Assembly (NCBI GenBank): GCA_025506515.1
Contig: CM046457.1
Coordinates: forward strand, 3,167,063-3,231,062
DNA length: 64,000 nt
Direction: 5' to 3'
Origin: Flaveria trinervia
Taxonomy: Eukaryota; Streptophyta; Magnoliopsida; Asterales; Asteraceae
Each line of letters starts with the position of its first letter. The stretch's first letter is position 1. The notes under the pieces were generated by a model. It was not told where the DNA came from and made no database searches. It was given only the letters and a program-made list of their open reading frames with translations. Below are positions 12,507 through 23,444 of this stretch, piece by piece. A program made the translations under genes and the position numbers.

Positions 12507-14640
12507 ATGGAGCTAAGAAAGGTGGAAAACAAGAAGATGCTGTAGAGGATATGCCACATGTTCCCTTGAAAGCCATCCTATTGGCTGACAGTTTCACCAC
12601 AAAGTTCCGCCCGATCACCCTTGAGTGTCCAAAAGTACTTTTACCATTAGTCAACACGCCGATGATTGACTACACATTAGCATGGCTTGAATCTGCAGAA
12701 GTTGATGAAGTTTTCGTCTTCTGTTGTTCTCATTCTAAAAAGATAATCGACTATCTAGACAAGTCAAAGTGGGTCAACCAGCCAAATTTTTTGGTCACAA
12801 CAATTGAATCCCTCAATTGCATCAGTGCTGGCGATGCTTTACGGTTGATATATGAACGTAATGTGATTAATGGTGATTTCATACTCATTAGTGGTGATAC
12901 AGTCAGCAACATGGCACTGAAACAAGCACTTGATGAACACAAGGAAAGAAGACAAAAAGACAGCAATGCTGTAATGACAATGGTGATCAAACGGTCAAAG
13001 CCTTCTCAAATCACCCGCCAAACCCGGTTAGGAACTGATGAATTGTTTATGGCAATCGATCCCGCTACAAAACAGTTGCTATACTATGAAGATAAATCCG
13101 ACGATCTCAAAGGAAATATAACTCTTGATAAAACATTTCTTGTTGAAAATCCTTCTATTTCTTTACACAATGATAAACAGGATTGTTATATTGACATTTG
13201 CTCTGAAGAAGTCCTTAGTTTATTCACAGACAATTTCGATTATCAGCATCTACGACGTCACTTTGTTAAGGGTTTGCTTGTTGATGATATCATGGGTTAT
13301 AAAATCTTCACTCATGAAATCCGTTCAGATTATGCTGCGAGAGTTGATAATTTCCGAAGCTATGATTCAGTAAGTAAAGATATAATTCAGAGATGGACGT
13401 ATCCGTTTGTGCCAGATGTACAGTTTTCAATGAGTAATTCCACCAATCTTGAAAGACACGGGATCTATCGGGCGTCAGAAATATCACAATCCTATTCGGC
13501 TAAAATTGGCCGGTTTACATATATTGGGGAAGGAAGTAGTATTGGTGGTAGAACAGTAATTTCAAATTCGGTTATTGGGGAGGGTTGTAAAATTGGGAGT
13601 AATGTCTTGATTGACGGTTGTTATATTTGGAACAATGTTACGATAGAAGATGGTTGTAAACTAAAGCATGCGATTTTATGTGACGGGGTGGTTATGAAAT
13701 CTGAGTCGGTTCTTGAACCAGGGGTAGTTTTGTCTTTTAATGTTGTTGTTGGACAAGGATTCGTGGTCCCAGCGTATTCAAAAGTTTCTTTACTCCTGCA
13801 GCCTGTCAAAGAAGACAGTGATGAGGAGCTTGAATATGCTGATAACAATACTGGAATCATACCGTTTGCTGATACCCCTGAGAATGGGTATTCAAGTAGT
13901 GAATTGGAACCATCTGATGTTGGTATAGGTGGGCGGGGTTTCATTTGGTCAATCAGTGAAGTTGACCATGAAGAAGAATGGCGCCATTCGGTTGCACCAA
14001 TACCTGAATCAAAACTCATCGAGCTTACTCAAACTGCATTTGAGAATCTTGAAATCAATACTCAAGATGACAATGTTTTTCCACTACCTGATGAACAGGA
14101 ATCAGGTAATGAATCTGATGATGAAATTAGAGATGAATATCAATATTTGAAAAAGAGATTGAAGCGACGTTTTTAAGGGGTGTTCAAGAACAAGTCAAAG
14201 AAGACCATATAATCCTAGAAGTCAACTCACTTCGATTATCATACAATATGGCTCTTGAGAATTGTGCTAGTGCATTGTTTTATTCTATAATGAAATTAGC
14301 ACTTGACACGCCACATAACTCACCAGCAAATTTGGTAAAAAATGTAAACGACGTGATTTCACGTTGGGCGAAATTACTCAAGCCATATCTTCAAGGTATA
14401 GATGATGAAATCGAAGTGATAATGAAATTTGAAGAAATGTGTTTGGAGACTGGGAACGAGTTTGCACCAGTTTTTGTACAAGTATTGCATCTGTTGTATG
14501 ATAAAGATATTATTCAAGAAGAAGCTGTTCTTAAGTGGGCTGATGAAAAAGAAGGCGCAGATGAATCTGATAAAATTTTTGTTAAACAATCAGAAAAGTT
14601 TATTCAGTGGTTGAATGAAGCATCCGAAGAAGAAGATTGA
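12507..14640 (+). CDS. Translation initiation factor eIF2B subunit epsilon, two frameshifts
   Basis: Catalytic subunit of eIF2B, the exchange factor that turns eIF2-GDP into eIF2-GTP in the cytosol. Domains in order: nucleotidyltransferase-like fold (PLKAILLADSF, then PLVNTPMIDYTLAWLE), a middle segment with DNFDYQHLRRHFVKG and DDIMGYKIFTHEI, left-handed beta-helix hexapeptide repeats (IGEGSSIGG, IGEGCKIGSNVLI, WNNVTIEDGCKL), an acidic linker, and a C-terminal W2/eIF5C domain ending in the acidic-aromatic box WLNEASEEED. About 710 residues, as in other plants. Single coding exon. Two single-base losses are apparent. At the ATG (12507-12509) the frame GAKKGGKQED lies one base off, as if ATGGGAGC had become ATGGAGC. 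At 14146-14148 three T stand where four would keep FEKEIEATFLRGVQ in frame. Without the first, a Met at 12551 could serve. The long open frame upstream of 12507 is intron, not protein. Confidence 0.92.
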
Positions 14641-15098
14641 GAATTATGAAACAGGTCCTTCAGTTTAGCATATGTGCATTTTGACCGTTATATATTATAA
14701 TATCTTGATAATATATCTTTTATTGTTTGTGCAGCGGTTGATTTGATGAAGATGGTCAGTTGATCACCACTGAAGGATGTGAAGAAAGAAGCGGCTAATT
14801 ATTCAACATTTTGGTTAGTGTTTCTAAATTTTCTGTTGTTGAAACCTATGTTTTTGCATAAATTTTGGTCTGTTTCATGTTGGTTTAAACATAGATCCAC
14901 ATTTTGGTAGAGATCTGAGAAAGATTGATAACTTATTGCTTTTGTTGGTCAAAGGTCTTTGATTTCTACAGTGGGATTGACTTTTGTTCACACTTCTTTG
15001 CCAAAGTATGTTGAGATCAAAGACCCTGCCTTTTAGATCTGTTTAGGTCCAGCAGAGTCCTATCTGTTTAAAGATTGGGCCTTTGGGCTTGATCCTTC

Positions 15099-15104
15099 AA
15101 TAAA
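15099..15104 (+). terminator. Candidate polyadenylation signal of eIF2B epsilon
   Basis: AATAAA about 460 nt past the stop at 14640. A 3'UTR intron ending near 14734 (TTTGTGCAG) is possible, so the distance on the mRNA may be shorter. Confidence 0.35.
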
Positions 15105-15231
15105 TTAGAAATATTTTTTAAGTTTGTTATTAATTAATAACCTGTATCTTGAGTTATAATATTGTAATTTGTTTGATAATTTATGTTAAATTGGTTATTT
15201 GGTTACAAAAATACAACATAATATAAAACTT

Positions 15232-15302
15232 TTAATGATTCTAGAGTATATAGATTAGAGAATAACAACCTGTTATTAATCTATATACTCTAGAATCATT
15301 AA
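15232..15302. repeat. Perfect 26-bp hairpin
   Basis: The 26 bases at 15232-15257 (core tctagagtatatagatta) are repeated as an exact reverse complement at 15277-15302, separated by 19 nt. On RNA this would fold into a stable AU-rich stem-loop. No ends or target duplication of a known element were recognised. Confidence 0.85.
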
Positions 15303-15940
15303 CAGTTTTAACCCAAAGACGACTCATGTATTAGCGAGTTGACACGTACACACACAACTTGTTTAACCTGATTTCTTTCTCGTATCATGATTATCATTGA
15401 AAAATTATGAGTCTACAACCCAAACACAAATTCCTCTGAAACAAGAACACAGCTAGAGAACCTGACACCAAGCCATACAAATAAACACGTCACTTTTTCG
15501 GGTTGACTCAAGAGCAGCCTACTTAACTCAAAAATGCTCGGGGGTTTGACCCAAAACTGTCGGCCTGTCACACACCTTTTTAAGCTAAACTCAAACCTGT
15601 AAATTTCATGTTAAGCTCGTCTTGTGTGGAAAGTTCACAAACCTTACCTAACGATCTAATAACCTTTTGACCAAATGAGGGTTTAAACGGTTGAAAATGG
15701 ATGAACAAGGGGCTGCCCAACAAACCCACCTTTGGAAAACGGTTATGGAATGTGTCCTTGACAGGTCCCGGGTCGAGTCTGGATTGTTTGTGGGTCTTTG
15801 ACCATTTGTGCCATCTCTGGGCAGAGGTCCGTCATAGCTTGATGGATGATAGAGCATGGTGCATGCCTCATGTAGTTTTGACCATGTATTAATGAGCTTG
15901 ATCTTATTAGTTTTGGGATGGGGCATGCCTAATGCATACA

Positions 15941-15966
15941 TTATTATCATTATATTATTATTATTA

Positions 15967-16007
<41 letters not shown>
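15941..16007. repeat. (ATT)n microsatellite
   Basis: Mostly uninterrupted ATT/TTA trinucleotide repeats. Long AT-rich microsatellites of this kind are common in plant intergenic DNA. Confidence 0.9.
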
Positions 16008-16008
<1 letters not shown>

Positions 16009-16085
16009 CGTGATTCTAGCTCTATCGTACAAAAATATGATGGATTAAGCATCCATGTGATTTAGTTTTCTTAGACATATGATAT

Positions 16086-16385
16086 ATATAATCATTCTAG
16101 TGCCCTTTTACGTGTTAGCAAGTATTTATATTGGTTCTGGAGTGTCTAGTTTGGTTTGAACCGAACAATAAGGGCCGTTTACGTTCTACGTTTAACAATT
16201 TCTCAAAAATTTGATACCTTTGACGTATATAGAATCATTCTAGCGCACCCTTTTACATGTTAGTGTGTATTAAATTGGTCGTGGAGCGTCTTGTTTAGTT
16301 TAAACAAGACAATTAGGGTTGTTTATGATTTGGATTTAACAGTTCTTCAGGTCGAAATCAAACTGTTAGTAATTACCTTTGACCA
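16086..16385. repeat. Diverged ~145-bp tandem duplication
   Basis: Two adjoining copies share 'atataatcattctagtgcccttttac...gtgtctagtttggttt' and 'atagaatcattctagcgcacccttttac...gcgtcttgtttagttt', each followed by a 'gtttacgttc/gtttatgatt...aacagtt' segment. Many substitutions show that it is old. Confidence 0.6.
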
Positions 16386-18590
16386 TTATAAAGCAAAACC
16401 AAACTATGGAAATTAAAATCTAACCAAACTGATCTTTACTGAAGTATGGTTTCATGTTTGCGCTTATTAAGCCTTTATATTTAAAAAAAATAAAATACCA
16501 TCATAATAAAGATGTGATTATTGTTGGAATTAATTTTTGTTAATTCACATTAAAAAAGTCAAAGTCCGATCTTATATGGATGGAGTTTTAGTTTTATTAA
16601 GAGTCTTTTATTATTATTTAATTAGTATGTTTATCTAGTTATTTAGTTTGATGTTTATCAGTTGTTTTAATTCCTAGAAGATAGAGTATGTGTTATAGTA
16701 GGATTTGTTTTGTTTAGTATAATAGGGTTGTTTGGTTGATGTTTAAGGGGTAAAATATTTAGTTTTTTTAATAAATGTGTCGATCAAAGATTAAGTAATT
16801 TTGTTATTCATCTTTTTCAACCTTGAGTTTTGCTACGTTTTTGTTCGTTTGGAGATCGCCGGGCCTTCAATTATGTCCAATCGGTTACATAGTGTAAAAT
16901 CCTAAATAAAACCAAACACCAAAGGAATAATAGTGATTATATTGCTACACTATTCGTGACCAGAATTGAAGAATAAAAACTTTAACTTATTGTGACTAAT
17001 TGCGATTCTGACGTTTTTATCAATATCTAAATACCTTTGTGGTATCAATATCTAAATAGATTGTGGTCTCAATTAAGTCTAGTAGGAGGTGACTAAGACA
17101 GGTTTCACTTCAATCAAGTAAAATATTTATATTATATATAAAATATATGAGAGTGTATTATAAAATTAAAAACAAATACATAATTCAATACATAAGAAAC
17201 AATCAATTTTAAGAGTAAAACAATACTTATAATATTATTTACACATTACCCTTACAATTAAATTACATAATAACCTTACACTTAGTAACATTCATATAAA
17301 ATTTTTCATTATCTATCTATAAATAAATAAAAATTTTATTTTGTTTAAGATTTTAGCTATATCTTTTAATTTATGATATTTAAAAACTTGGTGAGACTAC
17401 AATTGTAACCTGTATTTTTTTTAATGTTTTAATGTAAACATTTTGCTGAATCGATCTCTATTATGTAAGATACAATAAGTTAATGCGTAAATGTATAAGT
17501 AGTCATACACAGTGACGGAACCAAGATTTTTTCCAATGGGGTCACTTTTTTTAGCCTCTTGTTCATATCAATCCCGAGGATAAAATTTTCGGGTCGAGTA
17601 TGGTGGGGTGATGTAAAATAATATCATACAGTACCATTATATAAATACATCGTTATTAAAAACACATAATGAAAAACAAATCACTAGAAATGATGAAAAA
17701 CATACTCCTCTATAATTCTTCAGTGTGATCTTTTACTTTTGAACAACGGTCCATTACGTTTTAAATTGAACATTCGCTAGGAATTCTTTTCAAAGTAACA
17801 AATACAAGAACCGTCAATTTCAATTTCAAATATAAAGGTTTTCTCGTGAAATTTCAAATATGAAGTTTCATTATCAATTTCAAATATGGAGTTTCACACT
17901 TTCTTTCATTAATCAATGCCAAATACCAATTTCAATTCTAAGTTTTACAGAAATACTTTCAAGCTTAAAATAGTACTAACCTTAAGATTCGGTTGAAGAA
18001 AAGAAGAAAATTTTAACTTCCTGATTTATTAAGAAGAGTGCCTTGCATGTTCAGTTGTTCTAGAAATAAAGTTTTCAAAATCAATTAAGGAAAACAAATT
18101 AACAATTAACCAGAACGCGATTAGCATTCTGATTTTTTAAGAGGACAAGAAAGCAAGCTGAGCCCCCACCTTCAAAATCAAGAAAAATAAATCATTAAAA
18201 CACATATAACTTTTTGAGAATTTGTTAAAGAACATCGAGCCCTAATATTCAAAATCAGAAAAAAAATTCACAAGAAGTTGAATAGCTTTCTGTTTATTAG
18301 GGTTGGGACTTGGGTGCTACTTCCATTCTTTTTTCATATAAAAAACAAAAGATGGAGAAGGGGATCGAACCGTGGTTGCTATACAGATGAAAGGCACGAA
18401 CAAGAACAACTTAAACCATCAAACCAACTTAACATTCCATTTACTTTATGGGTCACTGTTATAAAACTATTATACGTAACCCATTTATTTGGTATTTAAA
18501 ATTTAGCTTAGAAAAAGCATAATAAACTTTTACAAAATTACTATAACAATAACAAAATATTAAAAAACGTGTCGAATATAAAATGTCACT

Positions 18591-18617
18591 CGTCGCATTG
18601 TGCGGACACCCTTCTAG
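18591..18617 (+). mobile_element. Helitron-like 3' terminus
   Basis: GTCGCA-TTG-TGCGGAC can form a short bulged hairpin and is followed six bases later by CTTCTAG|T. The hairpin plus a terminal CTRR in front of T is the Helitron 3'-end signature. The 5' end (TC) was not located, so the element's extent is unknown; it may begin as far back as about 17.5 kb. Confidence 0.4.
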
Positions 18618-18818
18618 TAAATAATAACACATACTAAATATGAAATATCTTAGAAGTTTAAATATAGTCTAATGATATGGTCCGGTATGTTTTTTTACGA
18701 CTGGCTCCTGGTATAAACCGTAAACCAAATCATGTTTTATCAATTTGAATGTGGATGCGAAGATTTGGGTTTCGGTGAACCTGGTTTGCTCTCAATATTT
18801 CTTATGGTTTGAAATAAC

Positions 18819-19283
18819 TAGGGGTGCAAACGAGTCGAGCTGCTCGCGAGCTACTCGAGATCGAATTGATAGAAAGCTCGAACGAGCTGAGTTTTATCGA
18901 GCTCGAGCCGAGTCTGAGCTTGAATAAAAGCTCATTTAATTATTGAGCTCGAGCCGGCTTGCGAGCCTAAACGAACTTTATATATAAATAATATATTATT
19001 ATATATAATATGATAGAAAACAATTAAAAAATATGTATAATGTTATTTATAAAATATATAATTATAAATATATATCCAAAATTAAATATAAAAATATTAA
19101 AAATAATATTTAAATAAATAAATGAGCCGAACTTGAGTTTGAAATAGTATTTGTCGAGCTGAGCTTGAGCTTTAAAAATAAAATTCGAAACGAGCCAAGC
19201 TCGAGCTCGAGCTCTCATAAATCATCACGAGCCAAACTCGAGCCCATACGAGCTCGGCTTGGCTCGACTCGTTTGCACTCTTG
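18819..19283. mobile_element. hAT-type MITE (cgagtcgagc family)
   Basis: The ends TAGGGGTGCAAACGAG and CAAGAGTGCAAACGAG (the latter reverse-complemented) form inverted repeats, with many GAGCTCG motifs inside. An 8-bp flank GAAATAAC (18811-18818) and GAAATAAT (19284-19291) is a target duplication with one change. It has no coding capacity. A degenerate relative appears around 41.3-41.8 kb. Confidence 0.7.
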
Positions 19284-19410
19284 GAAATAATTGATTGAAT
19301 TTCTAATAAGAGAAAACCAACTTAAATCCATACTGATGGCCAGTTTGAATAGTTTTACGGTGATACCTGCAATCTATTCAAAACTTTTTACAGACTTTAA
19401 GCATGTGTTA

Positions 19411-19780
19411 GAACATTCACAAGCCGTTCTTTATAAATATGTGAGTCAGTGAGTACGGTTTTTTTATATTTTAGAGAATGTTTATTCGTGGTTGTAAGTG
19501 GATGATAGAAAACATATATTGTTCATCTTTATATTTGATAAAATATTGTTAATCTCTATAAATTTTTTAATATTTGTTGAAAGTAGTTGTAAGTGGAAGA
19601 GAGAGAAAATATAATGATATATATTTTTTAATATTTGTTGAAAGTAGTTGTGAGTAGAGGAGAGAGAAAATATAATGATAAAAGTATAAAAAGTATTATT
19701 TTATTGAAAATAAAAAAGAAAAAATAGTAATTTTTAATGTAATTATAAAGATGGAGATAAATCGTGGATTGTGAATGCTC
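19411..19780. mobile_element. Tourist-like MITE (PIF/Harbinger), copy 1
   Basis: The inverted ends GAACATTCACAA and GAGCATTCACAA are flanked by TTA on both sides, the PIF/Harbinger target duplication. An internal direct duplication of about 65 bp ('atttgttgaaagtagttgt...gagagaaaatataatgata') lies near 19570-19680. A second member of the family lies at 55918-56200. Confidence 0.7.
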
Positions 19781-19968
19781 TTATGTATTATACCTTGTAA
19801 TAAATGTGATTTGATCTTTATTTGCAAAATCTTTTAGAACTGAATCCAAACCCTAGTATAGAACTGGTTTAACTAAAGGTATCTAAACGGTACCTTTTGA
19901 ACCGATTGTTACCAGTTGAACCGGTGAATTGGACAGGATGAACAAATCGGCTTTTATTATTTATTTAT

Positions 19969-20143
19969 GAGTAAATTATCATTTGCATCCCTGATGTTTT
20001 CCCATTTTAACCATTTGTATCCCTGCAGTTTCAAAGTCTCGATTTACCACCTAACGTTTCATTTTTGTCCCCATTTGAATCCAAATAACTAACTCCGTTA
20101 AATTGTTCAGTTAACTTTTTATAAAATGACAGAATTACCCTTA
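19969..20143 (+). repeat. Left terminal inverted repeat of the MULE
   Basis: About 175 bp from GAGTAAATTATCATTTGCAT to AATTACCCTTA, matching the reverse complement of 34633-34806 with scattered substitutions. Confidence 0.85.
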
Positions 20144-20192
20144 ACTCACACCTCCATCCACCCACCTAACTCTTTCTCTCTCTCTCTCTCTC

Positions 20193-20470
20193 TCACCTCA
20201 CACACACATATTTAACCTGAGCTTCCAGACAAGACCCACTAGTGAAATCAAAATTAAAATATGGATTCTTTCGAGAATCAATATATAATCCCCTCAAATC
20301 GTATAATTTCTGAAGCTGGATACTTATCAATAACCATAATCCCTTCTTCATCAAACGACACATGTGTTGTTTGTAACTGAAGATACGAAGCTTCAAAAGA
20401 AGAAATTACAGCAAAAACAGATGAAAGAAGATGATTACTAAAGTGGTTGTCAAAGGGTTGTATCACAGAT
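20193..20470 (-). pseudogene. Captured DUF641 gene fragment (GIL1/IRKI family)
   Basis: Minus-strand coding remnant in two frames. The first frame reads FAVISSFEASYLQLQTTHVS FDEEG; the second, one base away, reads QLQKLYDLRGLYIDSRKNP and then FNFDFTSGSCLEAQV. These match in order the N-terminal block of the plant DUF641 family (GRAVITROPIC IN THE LIGHT 1, IRK-interacting protein): an (S/A)-hydrophobic 'ASYLQLQTTH' helix followed by 'SCLEAQV'. It lies just inside the left MULE repeat and has no start, no full domain and one frameshift. It is best read as a host gene piece carried by the transposon. A weaker alternative is a very old host gene interrupted by the element. Confidence 0.65.
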
Positions 20471-20547
20471 TCAGAATCATCATGATTTAGAGTTTCGATT
20501 TGCAGTTGAAATTAGGTTTAATGATTATAACCTTCTGATCGGTGATG

Positions 20548-20936
20548 AAGACTTCGGTAGATTTGTGTCGAGTGAACCCATCTTCGAGATTACAGAAAGA
20601 ATTGGTCCAGTGGCTTACCGGTTAAGGTTACCACAAGAACTCAACGGTATGCATGATACTTTCCATGTGTCGAACCTCAAGAAGTGTTTGGCTGACGAAT
20701 CACTTCACATACCCATTGACGATATCAAAATCGACGAAAAGCTTCATTTTATTGAGGAACCCATTGAGGTCATGGATCGTAAGGTCAAACAGTTGAAGCG
20801 CAACAGAATACCAATTGTTCGCGTAAGGTGGAATTCAAAACGAGGGTCAGAGTTTACATGGGAACGGGAAGATCCAATTAAACTCAAATACCCACACCTA
20901 TTTGTGGATGACACTCTTGGACCTAACTCCAGCTGA
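20548..20936 (+). pseudogene. Ty3/gypsy integrase C-terminus remnant
   Basis: The last ~125 residues of a gypsy polyprotein are open: GPVAYRLRLPQELNGMHDTF, then HVSNLKKCLADESL, then VRWNSKRGSEFTWERED and KYPHLF. This is the end of the integrase in plant gypsy elements, the part that contacts DNA and chromatin. Everything upstream (gag, protease, RT, RNase H, most of integrase) is missing. The fragment is followed by a polypurine tract and the 3' LTR. Confidence 0.85.
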
Positions 20937-21448
20937 ATTTCGGGACGAAATTCTCTCAACTGGGGGATACTGTGACATCCGTCACCTTAAGGTCCGTCGA
21001 ACGACATAAATAAGCATAGAATTATTTTAATTATTCTTCCTTTTCTTCATGAACTCCTGCTTTAAGGAATCATGTCTGCTTTATTTTCCCTTGTGCCTGT
21101 ACTTCCTCCGAGAACGTATGCTAAGCATAAACCTTTTATAAATTTTATCACCATTACCACCAATATATCATTTTTAATTTCAACCATTGTCATTAATAAA
21201 ACCATTTTAGACTATCAAATACCATTAAACACGCTTTTAACCTTAATATAACAAACATTTTAAGATCGTAATCAACCGAAACAAATTTTGGGGAACTCGA
21301 GGGTTAAGTGCAGGGACTAAACTCACCATTTTGCAAACTTGGGCTGGGTATATAAGCCCATACTCCAGCCCATACTCCAGCCCTTAATCTCATTTCATCT
21401 TCATCTTCTTCATCCTCTTCACCTTCTTCTTCACATCTTCTTCATTCT

Positions 21449-22367
21449 TGTTGGACCAAAAGAACCAATGAGCCGGATCAGAAAAACCTCTAAGTCCTAC
21501 AAACATCACAACAACTGCTGAAGACTTGATTAGCTGTTTTATAAAGTCTGAAGAGCAACAACTGAAGTACAAGTACTGAAGACTTCAACAGCTGAAGATC
21601 AAAGTCTGAAGATCAACAGTTGAAGAACTAAAGTACTGAAGGTCAACAACTGAAGATCAAAGTCTGAAGATCAACAGCTGAAGAACTAAAGTACTGAAGG
21701 TCAACAACTGAAGATCAAAGTCTGAAGATCAACAGCTGAAGACAACAGCTGAAGACAACAGCTGAAGACAACAGCTGAAGACATCAGTTGAAGACATCAG
21801 CTAATGACAACAGCTGACGTTCAAGTACAAGTACTGAAGCCTTCAGAGTTTGTTACAACAGCTGAAGAAGCATTCTTCAGTTGTTGTGATGGTTTCCTTT
21901 CAGTAGTTTTCTTTTCGTTTAAGTTTTTATAAAACGACTGAAAAGCATGTTCTTCAGTCGTTGTAGTTTCAGTAGTTTCTTTTCAGTAGTTGTAGTAACT
22001 GATAACACTTAGTATTTTTGTAAGTAGATGTCAGCTGTTTTGACATCTTCAGTAGTTGTGTTTCAGTTGTTGAATAATTCTGTTAGATGTCACTATCAAG
22101 TGACATCAGCAGACGTCACATCTCCAATGTAAGGAATGTTCCACCACGACATTCCTATATAAGGGATGATTGACCTAATTGTATGTGTGACATTTTGCCA
22201 CCACGAAAGCGCGTCTTGAATGAAATCTTTTATTCGCAGAATTTCTTCTATAATCGTTCACTCTTGCTTTGAATGTCTATTATTATCTTGTGAATTGGCT
22301 AAATGATTTGTTAAAATTCTGCTGCAATAATCTCTAATCAATCAAACGTAGATCGATGATCCTAACA
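21449..22367 (+). repeat. Copia 5' LTR (919 bp)
   Basis: Starts TGTTGGACCAAAAG and ends CCTAACA. It contains a ~65-bp tandem unit (around 21580-21740) and a 12-bp unit 'gaagacaacagct' repeated four times, where the 3' LTR has two. A TATATAA at 22156-22162 is the likely promoter box. Confidence 0.95.
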
Positions 22368-22369
22368 AT

Positions 22370-22381
22370 TGGTATCAGAGC
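22370..22381 (+). other. Primer binding site (initiator Met-tRNA)
   Basis: TGGTATCAGAGC, complementary to the 3' end of the initiator methionine tRNA, two bases after the 5' LTR. Confidence 0.9.
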
Positions 22382-22595
22382 AGGTTAATCATTGATCGAT
22401 CTAACAATTGATCATTGAAACTGCTAATCGATATCTGCATTTGATTGAATTAGCTTATTTGCAAGAACTGGTTATAGATTATTGATTTTCTGTCGCCTTC
22501 GTTTTATTGTTCTCTGTGCTCTCTTGGTTCAAATTGGTCAGTTGTGTTTTGTTCTAAACCGATTAAAACTTAATTGATTTTGGTTGATTCTGAGA

Positions 22596-23150
22596 ATGAC
22601 TACTCCTTCTAATGACCCTCACAATACCGGTTCCTCACCCAAGCCTCCGATGCTGGTTAGGACTGAGTATAACATATGGCAACGAAGAATGCTTCATCAC
22701 CTGTCTGTTAACAGTTCAGGTTGTTGGACATCAGTGGTACATGGTCCACATAAGCCTGGTGAACAATCCGGAAACCAATCAAATGGTTCCGAAGAAGAAG
22801 GAGCATACTCAGATGAAGATCGGAAACTGTTTGAGATTGATGCAAAAGCCCATGGAATTCTGGCCATGGCACTGCCTAATGAAATCTATTCAGGGCTTAT
22901 GCATCATGAAACTGCTCATGACCTCTGGAATGCACTGAAGGAACAATTCGGTGGAATTGATGAGGTCTTAGCAAACAACAGAGAAATTCTTGCCCAACAA
23001 TATGAAACATTCTCTCATAAGAAGGGTGAGACACTGACTCAACAGTTTGAGCGTTTTTCTTGTTTGATCTCTGAGCTAAAGATGGTCAAACATGAATATA
23101 CCAATAGCCAGATGAATAACAGATTCCTCAGATCACTGCCTGAGAGATAG
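22596..23150 (+). pseudogene. Copia gag, N-terminal part
   Basis: Opens at the ATG at 22596 (MTTPSNDPHNTG) about 230 nt after the LTR. It carries the gag capsid-like pattern of copia elements (YNIWQRRMLHHL near the start, then LWNALKEQFGG and FERFSCLISEL). A TAG at 23148-23150 interrupts it. Gag-like sequence continues past the stop and into another frame, so the original protein was longer. The product would form the cytoplasmic virus-like particle. Confidence 0.8.
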
Positions 23151-23444
23151 GACACATACACTATTGTTCTACGCTCCAGTGCAAATCTGGATAAACTATC
23201 TCTTACCCAACTTCATGGGAAACTGCTTACATTCGAAAGGAGATAGAGCAGAAAAGGAAACTGTCATCATCAGGAAAGCTCACTGATGACTTTGTACCAG
23301 GGAACATGCCTTGGTTGGTCATGAGTCAGAATATGCTGCATCTGAAAGCAATGATGATATATCGATTTCTCTTCAAATCCTGATCATGCTTTTGTTGGCA
23401 TTGATAGTTATTCTGGCAGAAATAGTGACAATCTATACTTCATC

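Larger units (their letters stand above)
15105..18810. other. Intergenic, repeat remnants only
   Basis: It holds a perfect hairpin, a (ATT)n tract, a diverged tandem duplication and a Helitron-like end (listed separately). Near 17510-17620 'acagtgacggaaccaagatttt' resembles the end of common plant DNA transposons, but no matching end was found. The short open frames at 15701-16065 and 18278-18927 have no recognisable domain. Confidence 0.45.

Noticed and set aside
21560..21790. Regular repeats in the copia LTR as a possible CRISPR-like array
   Set aside because: The units are contiguous without unique spacers, lie in an LTR, and the genome is a plant's.
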